Shown piece after piece: positions 22,278-31,335 of a DNA stretch of 64,000 nucleotides. The translations under genes were made by a program, and so were the position numbers. The notes beneath the pieces were generated by a model. The model was not told the origin of the DNA and did no database searches. It saw nothing but the letters and a program-made list of their open reading frames with translations. How positions within the stretch are numbered: the first letter of the stretch is position 1; each line of letters starts with the position of its first letter. The stretch comes from Pseudomonadota bacterium (GTDB taxonomy: Bacteria; Pseudomonadota; Gammaproteobacteria; Burkholderiales; Rhodocyclaceae): contig JAFEDK010000004.1 in NCBI GenBank assembly GCA_018241665.1, positions 1 to 64,000 on the forward strand. The letters run 5' to 3'.

Positions 22278-22547
22278 TCAGCCGATCAGCGTGGGAATGC
22301 TGTCGAACAGGCGGCGGATGAAGTCGGTCATCATGGTGATCATCCACGGGCCCGCCAGCACCAGGGTGATGAAGGTGGCGATCAGTTTGGGCACGAAGGA
22401 CAGGGTCTGTTCGTTGATTTGCGTGGCGGCCTGGAAGATCGACACGATCAGGCCGGTGACGAGGGCGGCGATGAACAGTGGTGCCGATACCAGCAGGGTG
22501 AGTTCGAGGGCCTGGCGGCCCAGGTCGATGACGGTGGTGGGTGTCAT
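22278..22547 (-). CDS. fliQ: Flagellar export gate protein FliQ
   Basis: This 89-residue protein has two transmembrane helices and forms part of the FliPQR export gate. It starts MTPTTVIDLGRQALELTLLV and contains the typical QAATQINEQTLSFVPKL turn between helices. It lies 15 bases upstream of fliR and 14 bases downstream of fliP. Confidence 0.95.
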   Translation of the reverse strand: MTPTTVIDLGRQALELTLLVSAPLFIAALVTGLIVSIFQAATQINEQTLSFVPKLIATFITLVLAGPWMITMMTDFIRRLFDSIPTLIG

Positions 22548-22561
22548 GGTGGAATCCTCGC

Positions 22562-23305
22562 TCAGCCGAAGCTGCGTACCAGGGAGCCGATCAGCAGGTC
22601 CCAGCCGTCCACCAGCACAAAAAGCATGATCTTGAAGGGCAGGGCGATGGTGGCCGGGCTCATCATCATCATACCCATCGACATCAGCACCGAGGCGACC
22701 ACCATGTCGATGATCAGGAAGGGGATGAAGACGATGAAGCCGATCTGGAAGGCGGTCTTCAGTTCGGAGGTGACGAAGGCGGGAATCACCACGCGCATCG
22801 GCAGATCGTCCGCCTTCTCTACGCGGGGGGTCTTGGCCAGCTTGGCAAACAGGTTCAGGTCCGGCTCGCGGATTTGCTTCAGCATGAAGCTCTTGACCGG
22901 CACCGTGGCGCGGTCGAGGGCTTCATTGAAGGTGATGCGGTTTTCCGACAGCGGTACCCAGGCCTCCGTGTAAACCTTGTCGGCCACCGGCGACATGATG
23001 AAGAAGGTCAGGAACAGGGACAGGCCGATCATCACCTGGTTGGGTGGCGAGGTCTGGGTGCCGAGGGCATGGCGCAGTAGCGACATGACGATGATGATGC
23101 GCGTGAAGCAGGTCATCATCAGCACCATGGCCGGCAGGAAGCTCAGGGACGTGAGCAGCAGCAGGGTCTGGATCGACAGGCTGTACTGGGTGCCGCCGCC
23201 GCCCGCCGGCGTGCTGGTGACGGCCGGCATGGCCTGGGCCAGGACCGGCAGGGGCGCAAGCAGGCATAGGGGCGCGAGGCGGCGCACCAACGAAAGTAGG
23301 CGCAT
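22562..23305 (-). CDS. fliP: Flagellar export gate protein FliP
   Basis: FliP is a 247-residue pore-forming subunit of the flagellar export gate. An N-terminal signal peptide is evident (LAPLCLLAPLPVLAQA). The conserved LLTSLSFLPAMVLMMTCFTRI, the segment SPPNQVMIGLSLFLTFFIM, and the C-terminal PFLIIDMVVASVLMSMGMMM follow. ATG 23305 overlaps the fliO stop (TGATG); a GTG one codon upstream is the alternative. Confidence 0.95.
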   Translation of the reverse strand: MRLLSLVRRLAPLCLLAPLPVLAQAMPAVTSTPAGGGGTQYSLSIQTLLLLTSLSFLPAMVLMMTCFTRIIIVMSLLRHALGTQTSPPNQVMIGLSLFLTFFIMSPVADKVYTEAWVPLSENRITFNEALDRATVPVKSFMLKQIREPDLNLFAKLAKTPRVEKADDLPMRVVIPAFVTSELKTAFQIGFIVFIPFLIIDMVVASVLMSMGMMMMSPATIALPFKIMLFVLVDGWDLLIGSLVRSFG

Positions 23306-23718
23306 CACGGCCGGCGCTCCAGGGTCTGCTTCAGCCAGCTCTGGAAATCCTTGCCGCCGGAGAGCCGTGCCGTCTCGTTCGTGGCCGGGGGCAGTTCGGC
23401 TGCGTCGAGGGTGTGCAGCGGGGTGATCCGTCCCGGGGCGACACCGAGGACCAGCACCTTGCCCGCCACCTCCACCAGTACGACCCGTTCCCGCGGGCCG
23501 ACCGGGGCGGCGCCACGGACCTTCAGCAGGTTGGCGCCACCGCCCGCGCCGGCTCCGACGCGCTTGAGAAAGAGCAGCGTGGCATAAAGCAGCCCGAGGA
23601 TCAGTGCCAGCCCCAGGAACATCTGGAGGACACTGCCGGCGACGTCGAGGGTGCCGTCGGCGGCCAGGGCAAGCGTGCTCGGAGCCAGCAGGCCGATGGC
23701 GAGCGGGGTGGGGCGCAT
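23305..23718 (-). CDS. fliO: Flagellar biosynthesis protein FliO
   Basis: FliO is an assembly factor for the FliP ring. The product is about 137 residues from ATG 23718 (MRPTPLAIGLLAPSTLALAADG). It has an N-terminal signal-like helix, one transmembrane segment (VLQMFLGLALILGLLYATLLFL) and the cytoplasmic FliO domain with RERVVLVEVAGKVLVLGVAPGRI. In the family, fliO usually follows fliN directly. Here a 464-base gap with a terminator and a small opposite-strand ORF intervenes. The start is uncertain because no good ribosome binding site is visible and the frame extends to 23796. Confidence 0.85.
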   Translation of the reverse strand: MRPTPLAIGLLAPSTLALAADGTLDVAGSVLQMFLGLALILGLLYATLLFLKRVGAGAGGGANLLKVRGAAPVGPRERVVLVEVAGKVLVLGVAPGRITPLHTLDAAELPPATNETARLSGGKDFQSWLKQTLERRP

Positions 23719-23893
23719 GGTGGGTCGATACACGATGGGGAGGCTAATAAACGAGATTAGTCGGGGCTGCTTCGAAGTGAAGGCCGGATTAAGCACCCAA
23801 AACGGTATTTTTTCATGCTTTTCAGTTCAGGCCGCCGAACCGCATGCTATGCCTACACTCAAACAACGCATAACACGTCCTGGAGGTGTGATC
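23719..23893. promoter_or_regulatory. Intergenic region between fliO and the small plus-strand ORF
   Basis: This stretch must contain the promoter for fliOPQR if the terminator after fliN is effective. I found no good sigma-54 (GG-N10-GC) or sigma-28 site on the minus strand. A short inverted repeat CTAAT/ATTAG lies at 23744-23760. Nothing else is recognisable. Confidence 0.3.
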
Positions 23894-24106
23894 ATGTTGC
23901 TCTGGCATCGTGACATCCAGCCAAAGGCTGGCGCGTCTGAAGGAAAGGCGGAGGCGGTCGAGCCTTCCGCGGGTTATGAGGCCAAGCGTCAGAGGGCGCT
24001 GCAGATCCTGGGCGAACGCTGGCTGCTCCACCGGGCCAATGCACCGGACCGGCGACCGGTGCGTTCCGTGCTGTCCCGTCTGCACGGGGATGCGGCGATG
24101 CCTTGA
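23894..24106 (+). CDS. Small hypothetical protein, 70 aa, inside flagellar cluster
   Basis: I do not recognise this protein. ATG 23894 (MLLWHRDIQPKAG) is preceded by TGGAGGTG at good spacing, the strongest Shine-Dalgarno sequence in its neighbourhood, which argues that it is translated. The product is charged and basic in its C-terminal half (YEAKRQRALQILGERWLLHRANAPDRRPVRSVLSRLHG), with a likely amphipathic helix and no signal peptide or membrane segment. It runs opposite to the flanking flagellar genes and ends just before the minus-strand terminator after fliN. Role unknown. Confidence 0.55.
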   Translation: MLLWHRDIQPKAGASEGKAEAVEPSAGYEAKRQRALQILGERWLLHRANAPDRRPVRSVLSRLHGDAAMP

Positions 24107-24133
24107 GCGTTGTCTTCGGGGGCTGGATGAAAA

Positions 24134-24157
24134 AATACCGGCCCAGGGGCCGGTATT
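24134..24157 (-). terminator. Terminator after fliN
   Basis: A hairpin of AATACCGGCCC with its complement around a short loop is followed on the minus strand by a run of six T. It lies about 26 bases past the fliN stop codon and should end the fliF-to-fliN transcript, separating it from fliOPQR. Confidence 0.7.
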
Positions 24158-24182
24158 GTCGTGCTTGCCTGCCGGGTCATGG

Positions 24183-24644
24183 TCAGTGACGTAGTTTGCG
24201 GATCCGTTCTGCGGGCGTGATGATGTCGGTCAGGCGGATGCCGAACTTGTCGTTCACAACCACCACCTCGCCCTGAGCGATCAGCGTGCCATTGACGAGC
24301 ACGTCCATCGGCTCGCCGGCCAGGCCGTCGAGTTCCACTACCGAACCGTGGGCGAGCTGAAGCAGGTTGCGGATCGCGATCTTGGTGCGTCCCAGTTCCA
24401 CGGTGAGCTGCACCGGGATGTCCAGGATCATGTCGTAGTCGTTGATCGAGCCCGCCTTGGTACCCGCCTGCCCGAAGTCGGGGAACAGCTGGCTGGCCGG
24501 TTTGGCCTGGTAAGGGGATTCTTCGGCCAGGCCGGGGTGGGCCGGGTCGGTCAGGCCTTCCGCGGCGGCCTGCTCCTGCATGGCAGCCGCCCAATCGTCG
24601 TCGCTGATCTGGTTTTCGTCGTCTGGTGTGTCTGTCTCTGACAT
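24183..24644 (-). CDS. fliN: Flagellar motor switch protein FliN
   Basis: FliN is a C-ring component with a C-terminal SpoA domain. The 153-residue product has an acidic N-terminal tail (TDTPDDENQISDDDWAAAMQEQ) and the SpoA core ILDIPVQLTVELGRTKIAIRNLLQLAHGSVVELDGLAGEPMDVLVNG. The core controls motor switching with FliM. It is nine bases downstream of fliM and is the last gene before a terminator. Confidence 0.95.
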   Translation of the reverse strand: MSETDTPDDENQISDDDWAAAMQEQAAAEGLTDPAHPGLAEESPYQAKPASQLFPDFGQAGTKAGSINDYDMILDIPVQLTVELGRTKIAIRNLLQLAHGSVVELDGLAGEPMDVLVNGTLIAQGEVVVVNDKFGIRLTDIITPAERIRKLRH

Positions 24645-24653
24645 CTCGTGCTC

Positions 24654-25646
24654 CTAGCCCTTGGGGGCGACTTCTTCTTCCTGCGCCAGGAAACGCTCCA
24701 CCTTGAGGGCGTATTGGCCGCGCTGCACGCCGTAGTGGCATTCCATGAACGGAATGCCATCCACCTCGGCCTGGATGAGGGGCGGAATCGTCAGTGGAAT
24801 GACGTCGCCGGGTTTCATGTTGACGATGTCGCCGAGGGTCACCCTGGCCGAGCCAAGGCGCGCGGTCAGCGTGACTTCGGCGCTCTGCAGCTGCTTGCCC
24901 ATCATGCTGACCCAGCGGTTGTCCTGGGTGATGTGGTCGCTCTGCATCGTCGAGTAGAGCGTCTCACGGATCGGCTCCAGCATCGAATACGGGAAGCAGA
25001 AATGCATTTCCGCCTGGGAGCCGCCGAATTCCAGTGTAAACGATGCGGCGACGACGATTTCACTGGGAGTCGCGATGTTGGCGAACTGGGGGTTCATTTC
25101 CGAGCGGACGTACTCGAATTCCAGTTTCCGGACCGGCAGCCAGGCTTTCTCGTACTCGCTGAAGGCGACCTTCAGCAGGCCCTGGATGATCCGCTGTTCG
25201 GTGGGCGTGAAGTCACGCCCTTCGACGCGGGTGTGAAAGCGTCCGTCGCCACCGAACAGGTTATCCACCACCAGGAAGACCAGGTTCGGGTCGAGGACGA
25301 TCAGGCCTGTGCCGCGCAGGGGTTTGGCGATGAAGAGGTTGAGGTTGGTCGGCACCACCAGGTTGCGCACGAACTCGCTGAACTTCTGGACCTTGATCGG
25401 CCCGACCGACACCTCGACGTTGCGGTGCATGTACGTGAACAGGCCCACCCGGAGATAACGGGCGAAACGCTCGTTGATGAGCTCCATCGTGGGCATACGC
25501 CCACGGACGATGCGTTCCTGGGTCGCGAGGTTGTAATCGCGAACCCCGCTGCCATGCTCCTCGGCGACGTCGGTTTCCTCGCTCTCCCCCGTGACGCCCT
25601 TCAGCAGGGCGTCAACTTCTTCCTGGGAGAGAAAATCCTGGGCCAT
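24654..25646 (-). CDS. fliM: Flagellar motor switch protein FliM
   Basis: FliM is the 330-residue C-ring protein that binds phosphorylated CheY through its N-terminus. The expected CheY-binding peptide is at the start (FLSQEEVDALLKG). The middle domain includes GTGLIVLDPNLVFLVVDNLFGG, and the C-terminal SpoA domain ends at FMECHYGVQRGQYALKVERFL. It is 12 bases downstream of fliL. Confidence 0.96.
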   Translation of the reverse strand: MAQDFLSQEEVDALLKGVTGESEETDVAEEHGSGVRDYNLATQERIVRGRMPTMELINERFARYLRVGLFTYMHRNVEVSVGPIKVQKFSEFVRNLVVPTNLNLFIAKPLRGTGLIVLDPNLVFLVVDNLFGGDGRFHTRVEGRDFTPTEQRIIQGLLKVAFSEYEKAWLPVRKLEFEYVRSEMNPQFANIATPSEIVVAASFTLEFGGSQAEMHFCFPYSMLEPIRETLYSTMQSDHITQDNRWVSMMGKQLQSAEVTLTARLGSARVTLGDIVNMKPGDVIPLTIPPLIQAEVDGIPFMECHYGVQRGQYALKVERFLAQEEEVAPKG

Positions 25647-25658
25647 GATGAAACCCCG

Positions 25659-26228
25659 TTACTGCACGATGAACTGGTTGAACAGGACGGCCAGTACCGG
25701 GCCGTCGTCCTCGGGACGGTTGCGCTTGTTCTTCTTCTTGGGGTTGGGCGCATAGCCGAGCACGTCGTTGGCCTCGTCCTTGACGTCGTCTGCGAGCTGT
25801 TCGCGGCCTTCCGCAGTGGCCAGCTCGGAAGGCTTCTTGGAGGACAGCAGCATGATGATGCGGTGCTTCAGCTCCGGCATGTAGAGCTTCAGGGAGTCAC
25901 CGATCTTGGCATCCGCGACACGCAGCACCATCGTCGATTGCAGGAAGTGCTCCCCTTCTTCCGGTGCCAGGTTGACCGTGAACTGTTCCAGCGGGACGAA
26001 GACTGGCGGGTGGGCCGGGTCGACCTTGACCTTCGGTGGCTCGTGCGCGGTTTCCTCCTCGCCTTCCTCGCCCTCGGCGTGCTTTTTCTTGCCCAGCAGC
26101 AGGAAGGCGCCACCGCCGGCGATCGCCAGGATCAGCACCGCCGCGATGATGACGATGAGTTTCTTCTTGCCGCCTTTGGCAGGCACTTCGCCTTCGGCGG
26201 CTTCCGCCTTGGCCGGTGCTTTCGACAT
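25659..26228 (-). CDS. fliL: Flagellar basal body-associated protein FliL
   Basis: FliL is a single-pass inner-membrane protein supporting stator function. The 189-residue product has a short Ala/Lys-rich cytoplasmic tail and one TM helix (LIVIIAAVLILAIAGGGAFLLL). An acidic linker (HAEGEEGEEETAHE) leads to the periplasmic FliL domain with YMPELKHRIIMLLSSKKPSEL. Its C-terminus ends VLFNQFIVQ, typical of the family. A 93-base gap with a small hairpin separates it from fliK. Confidence 0.93.
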   Translation of the reverse strand: MSKAPAKAEAAEGEVPAKGGKKKLIVIIAAVLILAIAGGGAFLLLGKKKHAEGEEGEEETAHEPPKVKVDPAHPPVFVPLEQFTVNLAPEEGEHFLQSTMVLRVADAKIGDSLKLYMPELKHRIIMLLSSKKPSELATAEGREQLADDVKDEANDVLGYAPNPKKKNKRNRPEDDGPVLAVLFNQFIVQ

Positions 26229-26321
26229 GCTGGATCGCTCCTTATCTCATTGCATTGTTATCCATCACGTCCACCTGCCAAGCCGCAAATAGGGGCGTGA
26301 TCGCCCTCCATTTACCGTGTT

Positions 26322-27566
26322 TCAGGCAAACGTGTCTACCAGTCCGTCCCCACGCCGGCTCCATTGTGGGGAGATGCTCCGGGGGGCCGTTCCGTCATCG
26401 CCGTCGCGCCGGGCGCCCCAGCCGTTGCGGCGCTGCTCGTCGCCGGAGTTGTTCGACTGGCTCGAGGTGCCGACGTCGGTCTGACCGAGGTTGATCCCGC
26501 TTTGTTCGAGCACTTCGCGCAGGCGCGGCAGGCTCTGTTCGATGAGTTCCCGGGCCGCCGGGGTCGCGGCCACGAATTGTGCACTGGTCTGGTCGCCGCT
26601 GACAGTAATCGATACCTCGATTCTGCCCAGTTGCGGCGGGGTGAGGGTAAGTTGTGCGTGGCTTTCGTCGTGGCCGACCATCCAGCTGACGCGACTGCCC
26701 ACCTCTTCGGGCCAGCCGGGACTGCCTGCCGGGGTGGCCACGTGGAGGGGGACGGGGGACGGAACCTGGGGTGTCGCCTCGCCGCGCAGATGGGCCAGGG
26801 CCGCGGCATGGATGCCGGCAAAGTTATTGACCGGCGTGGATTCTGCTGCGAGCTCCGGGTTTTTGCCGGCAGTTTCGCTCGTGGCGGCAATTCTTGCCGC
26901 AGTGGCGTCCGCAGCTGCCGTTACGGCCGACGCATCATGGCCTGCCGCGGCGCCGGCAGGCTGGCCCGCGTTGGCGAACCAGCGCTCGCTGGCACTGCCG
27001 CCGCCCAGTCCGTCGGCGAGCGTATCCGAGGAAGTGCTGGACAGTGTGACGGTGGGGCCTTTCCGGCTGTCGTTGGCGGTGTCGGCGGCTTGGCCGGCCA
27101 GCGTGACTGTCGGGGGGGCCTGCAGCGGACGTTCGTTGGCTGCGACCAAGGCGGCGAGCGCCGTGTCGGAGGGGAGGGGAGGGGTGGTCAGCGCGCTGTC
27201 TTCTGTGGCGGCGGCATCATCGCCAGGCTGGCTGCCGGCACTGCTCTGGACCAGCAGGCTGCCCAGGAGTGTGGCTACGTCCGGCGCGGCCTGCGCGTCC
27301 TCGGGGGCTTTTGTCCTGGCGTCCTGTGCCTCGCCGGCCGTCTTGCCGGTTGCCGGGGGCGTGCTGTTGTCGGCCTTGGTGGTGGAGGTGGAGCCCGTGT
27401 TGCTGGCCGGCTTGGTGTCGCGATCGATCTGGCGCTGCAGCTCGCGGGCGAAGCCGGAGTCGGCGGCGTCCGCCGAGGACGTCAGGGCGCTGTCGCTCCG
27501 CGATACGTCGGTGCCCTTGGCCGCAGTGGCAATGTTCGCGAGAGGGTTCAAAGCCGGTCCGGACAT
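26322..27566 (-). CDS. fliK: Flagellar hook-length control protein FliK
   Basis: FliK is a secreted ruler and substrate-specificity switch for hook assembly. The 414-residue product is low-complexity and Ala/Thr/Ser-rich for its first 270 residues, as expected for the ruler. The conserved C-terminal domain includes LTLTPPQLGRIEVSITVSGD, then TPAARELIEQSLPRLREVLEQSGINL. ATG 27566 (MSGPALNPLANI) is chosen over a longer frame to 27608 that would lie in the fliJ-fliK gap. Confidence 0.88.
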   Translation of the reverse strand: MSGPALNPLANIATAAKGTDVSRSDSALTSSADAADSGFARELQRQIDRDTKPASNTGSTSTTKADNSTPPATGKTAGEAQDARTKAPEDAQAAPDVATLLGSLLVQSSAGSQPGDDAAATEDSALTTPPLPSDTALAALVAANERPLQAPPTVTLAGQAADTANDSRKGPTVTLSSTSSDTLADGLGGGSASERWFANAGQPAGAAAGHDASAVTAAADATAARIAATSETAGKNPELAAESTPVNNFAGIHAAALAHLRGEATPQVPSPVPLHVATPAGSPGWPEEVGSRVSWMVGHDESHAQLTLTPPQLGRIEVSITVSGDQTSAQFVAATPAARELIEQSLPRLREVLEQSGINLGQTDVGTSSQSNNSGDEQRRNGWGARRDGDDGTAPRSISPQWSRRGDGLVDTFA

Positions 27567-27638
27567 GATTGTGTTCCCGAAAAGGATGCAGACACCGGTT
27601 CTCAGCAAACGCCATGCCAGAGGCCGGCCGGGCGGATT

Positions 27639-28088
27639 TCAGTCGTCCTGGCCCCGGTCGCGGAACTGCTTGGCGGCATGTTCATCGGTGAGCTTCTGTT
27701 CCTGCCGGGCTTCCTTGCGGGCCTGCTGGCTCTGGTGGCGCTGGGAAAGGGTGTCGAAGGCCTTGACCTTGTTGCGCTGGTCCACCCAGGCCTGTTGCCC
27801 CAGTTCGACGCGCCGCCGGGAGTCGTCCACCACCCGCTGCTGGACGGAGATCGCATCGTCGAGCTTGAGGAGGAAGGCGCTGTAGTTGCGCCAGGCGTCC
27901 GGGCCGATGCCGTTGCGTGCGGCTTCCACGAAGCGGGCCTGGTATTCCTTGCGGTAGTCCACCAGCAGGGCGAGCTTCTCCTCGACGGCCCGCTCGCTGG
28001 CGATCAGTTCACCCAGCTTGCGGGCAGCCTCGTCCATCCGGTTGGTGGCCAAGTCCAGCAAGGGCTGAAGCGGGAAAGGCTCGGGCAT
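27639..28088 (-). CDS. fliJ: Flagellar export chaperone FliJ
   Basis: FliJ is a coiled-coil chaperone and escort protein that binds the FliI ATPase ring. The 149-residue product is almost entirely charged helix (ASERAVEEKLALLVDYRKEYQ, then QKLTDEHAAKQFRDRGQ) starting MPEPFPLQPLLDLATNRMDE. It lies 80 bases downstream of fliI, an unusually long gap for this operon, in which I see no clear promoter or terminator. Confidence 0.9.
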   Translation of the reverse strand: MPEPFPLQPLLDLATNRMDEAARKLGELIASERAVEEKLALLVDYRKEYQARFVEAARNGIGPDAWRNYSAFLLKLDDAISVQQRVVDDSRRRVELGQQAWVDQRNKVKAFDTLSQRHQSQQARKEARQEQKLTDEHAAKQFRDRGQDD

Positions 28089-28168
28089 TTTCAGGTGCTT
28101 TCTGCGTTATCGGACGGTGGGGCGAGGTCTTTACGGGGGCGAAGCATAGCCTCGCGTCCGCGTCCCTG

Positions 28169-29572
28169 TTACGGCGCTGCGCCGAAGAGTGTGTAAAGCT
28201 TCTCGACCGCCGAGTCGTAGGGTTCGCATTCATCGATGCGCTGCTGCAGGAAGGCTTCCAGGCGCGGGTACATGGCCACCGCCTGATCGAGGATCGGGTC
28301 GGCGCCGGACTGGTAGGCGCCGACGGCGATCAGGTCGCGGGAGCGCTGGTAGCGGGAGAACAGCTGCTTGAAGCGCCGCACGACGTCGAAATGCTGGCTC
28401 TTGACCAGGTTGTGCATGGCCCGCGAGATCGATTGCTCGATGTCGATGGCCGGGTAATGGCCCTGGTCGGCGAGGTTGCGCGACAGCACGATGTGGCCGT
28501 CGAGGATGGCCCGGGCCGAGTCGGCGATCGGATCCTGCTGATCGTCGCCTTCTGCCAGCACCGTGTAGAAGGCGGTGATCGAGCCGCCGCCGTCGGGGCC
28601 GTTGCCGGCCCGTTCGACGAGGGCCGGCAGGCGTGCGAAAACCGACGGCGGGTAGCCGCGGGTCACCGGCGGTTCGCCGATCGCCAGCGCGATCTCGCGC
28701 TGGGCCATGGCGTAGCGGGTCAGGGAGTCCATGATCAGCAGGACCTGCTTGCCCTGGTCACGGAAGAATTCAGCCACGGTGGTGGCGTAGGAGGCGCCCT
28801 GCAGGCGCATCAGCGGGCTGCAGTCGGCCGGCGCGGCAATGACGGCGGAGCGGGCCAGGCCGTCGGCGCCGAGGTTGTGCTCGATGAATTCCTTCACTTC
28901 GCGGCCCCGCTCGCCGATCAGGCCGACGACGATCACGTCGGCGGCGGTGAAGCGCGCCATCATGCCGATCAGCACCGACTTACCGACGCCGGAGCCGGCG
29001 AACAGGCCCATCCGCTGGCCCCGGCCGACGGTCAGCAGGCCGTTGATGGCGCGGATGCCGACGTCGAGGGACTGGCTGATCGGGGCGCGCTGCAAAGGGT
29101 TGATTGGACGCGACTGCAGGGAGCGGGAATGGCGGGTGTTCAGCGGGCCGAGGCCGTCCAGCGGACGGCCGGCGCCATCGACGACACGGCCGAGGAGTTC
29201 GTCGCCCATCGGCAGGTGCTTGGCCCGGTCGGAGGCGCGGCGGCGCGGCTCGATGCGCTCGCCGGCGATCAGCGGGGGCTGGGTCGGTTCGATCGGGAAG
29301 ACCTGGGCGCCCGGCGACAGGCCGAAGACATCGTCGGTGGGCATCAGGAAGATCTTCTCGCCGTTGAAGCCGACGACTTCCGCCTCGACCGAACTGCCGC
29401 CCGGAATGACGATCCGGCAGCCGGAGCCGAGAGGCAGCTTGAGGCCCGAGGCCTCCATGACCAGACCGTTGATGCGGGTCAGGCGACCGGCCACCTGGTA
29501 AGGGGGCGTCGCGCCGATGAGCTTGCGTGCGTCGGCCAGGAAGGTGCTCCAGGTTTCGGTGCCGTGGTTCAT
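28169..29572 (-). CDS. fliI: Flagellum-specific ATP synthase FliI
   Basis: FliI is the 467-residue type III export ATPase related to F1-beta. Walker A is [17 protein letters not shown]. The Walker B region is [20 protein letters not shown], followed by the [23 protein letters not shown] block characteristic of FliI. The start overlaps the fliH stop by one base (TGATG), which supports coupled expression of the FliH-FliI complex. Confidence 0.96.
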   Translation of the reverse strand: MNHGTETWSTFLADARKLIGATPPYQVAGRLTRINGLVMEASGLKLPLGSGCRIVIPGGSSVEAEVVGFNGEKIFLMPTDDVFGLSPGAQVFPIEPTQPPLIAGERIEPRRRASDRAKHLPMGDELLGRVVDGAGRPLDGLGPLNTRHSRSLQSRPINPLQRAPISQSLDVGIRAINGLLTVGRGQRMGLFAGSGVGKSVLIGMMARFTAADVIVVGLIGERGREVKEFIEHNLGADGLARSAVIAAPADCSPLMRLQGASYATTVAEFFRDQGKQVLLIMDSLTRYAMAQREIALAIGEPPVTRGYPPSVFARLPALVERAGNGPDGGGSITAFYTVLAEGDDQQDPIADSARAILDGHIVLSRNLADQGHYPAIDIEQSISRAMHNLVKSQHFDVVRRFKQLFSRYQRSRDLIAVGAYQSGADPILDQAVAMYPRLEAFLQQRIDECEPYDSAVEKLYTLFGAAP

Positions 29573-30321
29573 CAGGGCGCCTCTCCCTCCCAGGGGAAGT
29601 GGCGGCCGAGGCTGTCCATGATGCGACGCCAGCGGGTCTGCACGGTGGCATCGATCTGGCTGCCGGCCGCTTCGATGCGCACGCCGCCACGGCTGATGCT
29701 CACATCCTCGACCAGGCGGTGGCCGGCATGGGCCATGTGCTCGCCGAGGTACTCCCGGGCCATCGCCATGTCCTCCGGGTTGAGGTGGATCTGGGCGTGG
29801 GTCTGGGGCATTTGCCCGAGGGCTTCGCGCAACAGGTCGGTGATTGCATCCGGGCGGGTCGCGATGGTGTGGCGCACCATCTGGCGGGCGAGTTCGGTCG
29901 CCACCGCGAGGATTTCCTCGGCGACCTCCTTGTCGAGGGAGGTCAGGGACGTTTCCAGACCTTCGACCAGGCCATGGAAGTGCATGGCTTCCATGCGTCC
30001 GCGGGCCGTGCCTTCCTCGTAGCCGGCGGCATAACCTTCCTTGCGCGCCTCTTCGTGGATGCGTTCGATGTCTTCGGCGGTGGGGAGCTGGAAGACGGGG
30101 GAGTCGTCCAGGGCTTCGTCCTCAGCCATTTCGAGAGCCGGCTCGGGCTCCGGCGCCAGGTCCATTTCTGGCGGTTCGGGCGGGGCTGCGTCGATGAGCG
30201 GCTCCGCTTCCAGGGCTGGCGGGGCCGGCTCGGGCGGTGCCGGCGGTGCCTCCGGGGCGTCGAAGGATGGCGGTGTCCAGCGCCGGTAGATGCCGACGGC
30301 CTGGTGGCGGTCCATGCTCAT
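29572..30321 (-). CDS. fliH: Flagellar assembly protein FliH
   Basis: FliH is the peripheral-stalk-like negative regulator of FliI. The 249-residue product has a Pro/Ala/Glu-rich N-terminal third (residues 15-75). The GxxxG-type helical repeat is [22 protein letters not shown], and the C-terminal V-ATPase E-like domain is [34 protein letters not shown] 30321 or the ATG two codons later could be the start. Confidence 0.92.
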   Translation of the reverse strand: MSMDRHQAVGIYRRWTPPSFDAPEAPPAPPEPAPPALEAEPLIDAAPPEPPEMDLAPEPEPALEMAEDEALDDSPVFQLPTAEDIERIHEEARKEGYAAGYEEGTARGRMEAMHFHGLVEGLETSLTSLDKEVAEEILAVATELARQMVRHTIATRPDAITDLLREALGQMPQTHAQIHLNPEDMAMAREYLGEHMAHAGHRLVEDVSISRGGVRIEAAGSQIDATVQTRWRRIMDSLGRHFPWEGEAP

Positions 30322-30336
30322 GGGCGGACCCCGGGA

Positions 30337-31335
30337 TTACACGAAGGCATCGTCGCCTCCACCACTGGACAGCGCGATCTGGCCTTCTTCCGCCAGGCGG
30401 CGGGCTGTCTTGAGGATTTCCTTCTGCTCGGCCTCGACCTCCGACAGGCGCACCGGCCCGCGGGAGTCCAGGTCTTCCCGCAGCATTTCGGCGGCCCGCT
30501 GGGACATGTTCTTGAAGATCTTTTCGCGCAGTTCGGGCGGGGCGCCCTTCAGCGCAACGACCAGCGAATCGCTCTGGACTTCGCGCAGCAGGGTCTGGAT
30601 GCCGCGATCGTCCAGGTCGAGCAGGTTCTCGAAGACGAACATCTCGTCGAGGATCTTCTGGGCCAGGTCCGGGTCGTATTCGCGCACGTTGTCGAGGATG
30701 GCGGTTTCCGCCGCCGAGCCGACGAAGTTGAGGATCTCGGCCGCGTGACGGACGCCGCCCATGGCGGTTTTCTTGACCGTCGCACCGGAGAGCATGCGGG
30801 TCAGCGCATCGTTGAGCTCCTTCAGGGCGATCGGCTGGACGCCGTCAAGGGTGGCGATCCGCAGCAGTACGTCGTTGCGCAGGCGGTCGGTGAAGTGCTT
30901 GAGGATGTCGCCGGCCTGGTCGAACTCCAGGTGCACCAGGATCGTGGCGATGATCTGCGGGTGTTCGTTCTTGATCAGGTCGGCGGCGGTGGCCGCGTCC
31001 ATCCACTTCAGGCTTTCGATGCCGGCGGTGTCGGAGCCCTGCAGCACGCGGCTGATCAGGTGGGTGGCGCGCTCGTCGCCGAGGGCCTTGGTGAGCATTT
31101 CCTTGATGTGCTCGTGGTCGGCTTCGATCGGCGAACCCTTCTCCGCGTAGGAGATCAGCTCGTCGAGAATGCCCTCGACCCGTTCGCGCGGCTGGGCCGG
31201 CATGGAGGCCATGGCGGCGCCGAGTTTTTGCACTTCCCGGGGGCCGAGCTGCTTGAGCACTTCGGCCGCTTCGTCGGCACCCAGGGTCAAGAGAAGCAGT
31301 GCGCCCTTTTCGAGCCCTTCATCGTTGCTGCTCAT
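30337..31335 (-). CDS. fliG: Flagellar motor switch protein FliG
   Basis: FliG is the rotor protein that contacts the stators. The 332-residue product has the EHPQIIATILVHLEFDQAGDIL armadillo segment and the PEL-like region. The C-terminal torque helix carries charged residues (LDDRGIQTLLREVQSDSLVVALKGAPPEL). Its start lies inside the end of fliF (17-base overlap), so it is probably translationally coupled to the MS-ring protein it binds. Confidence 0.96.
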   Translation of the reverse strand: MSSNDEGLEKGALLLLTLGADEAAEVLKQLGPREVQKLGAAMASMPAQPRERVEGILDELISYAEKGSPIEADHEHIKEMLTKALGDERATHLISRVLQGSDTAGIESLKWMDAATAADLIKNEHPQIIATILVHLEFDQAGDILKHFTDRLRNDVLLRIATLDGVQPIALKELNDALTRMLSGATVKKTAMGGVRHAAEILNFVGSAAETAILDNVREYDPDLAQKILDEMFVFENLLDLDDRGIQTLLREVQSDSLVVALKGAPPELREKIFKNMSQRAAEMLREDLDSRGPVRLSEVEAEQKEILKTARRLAEEGQIALSSGGGDDAFV

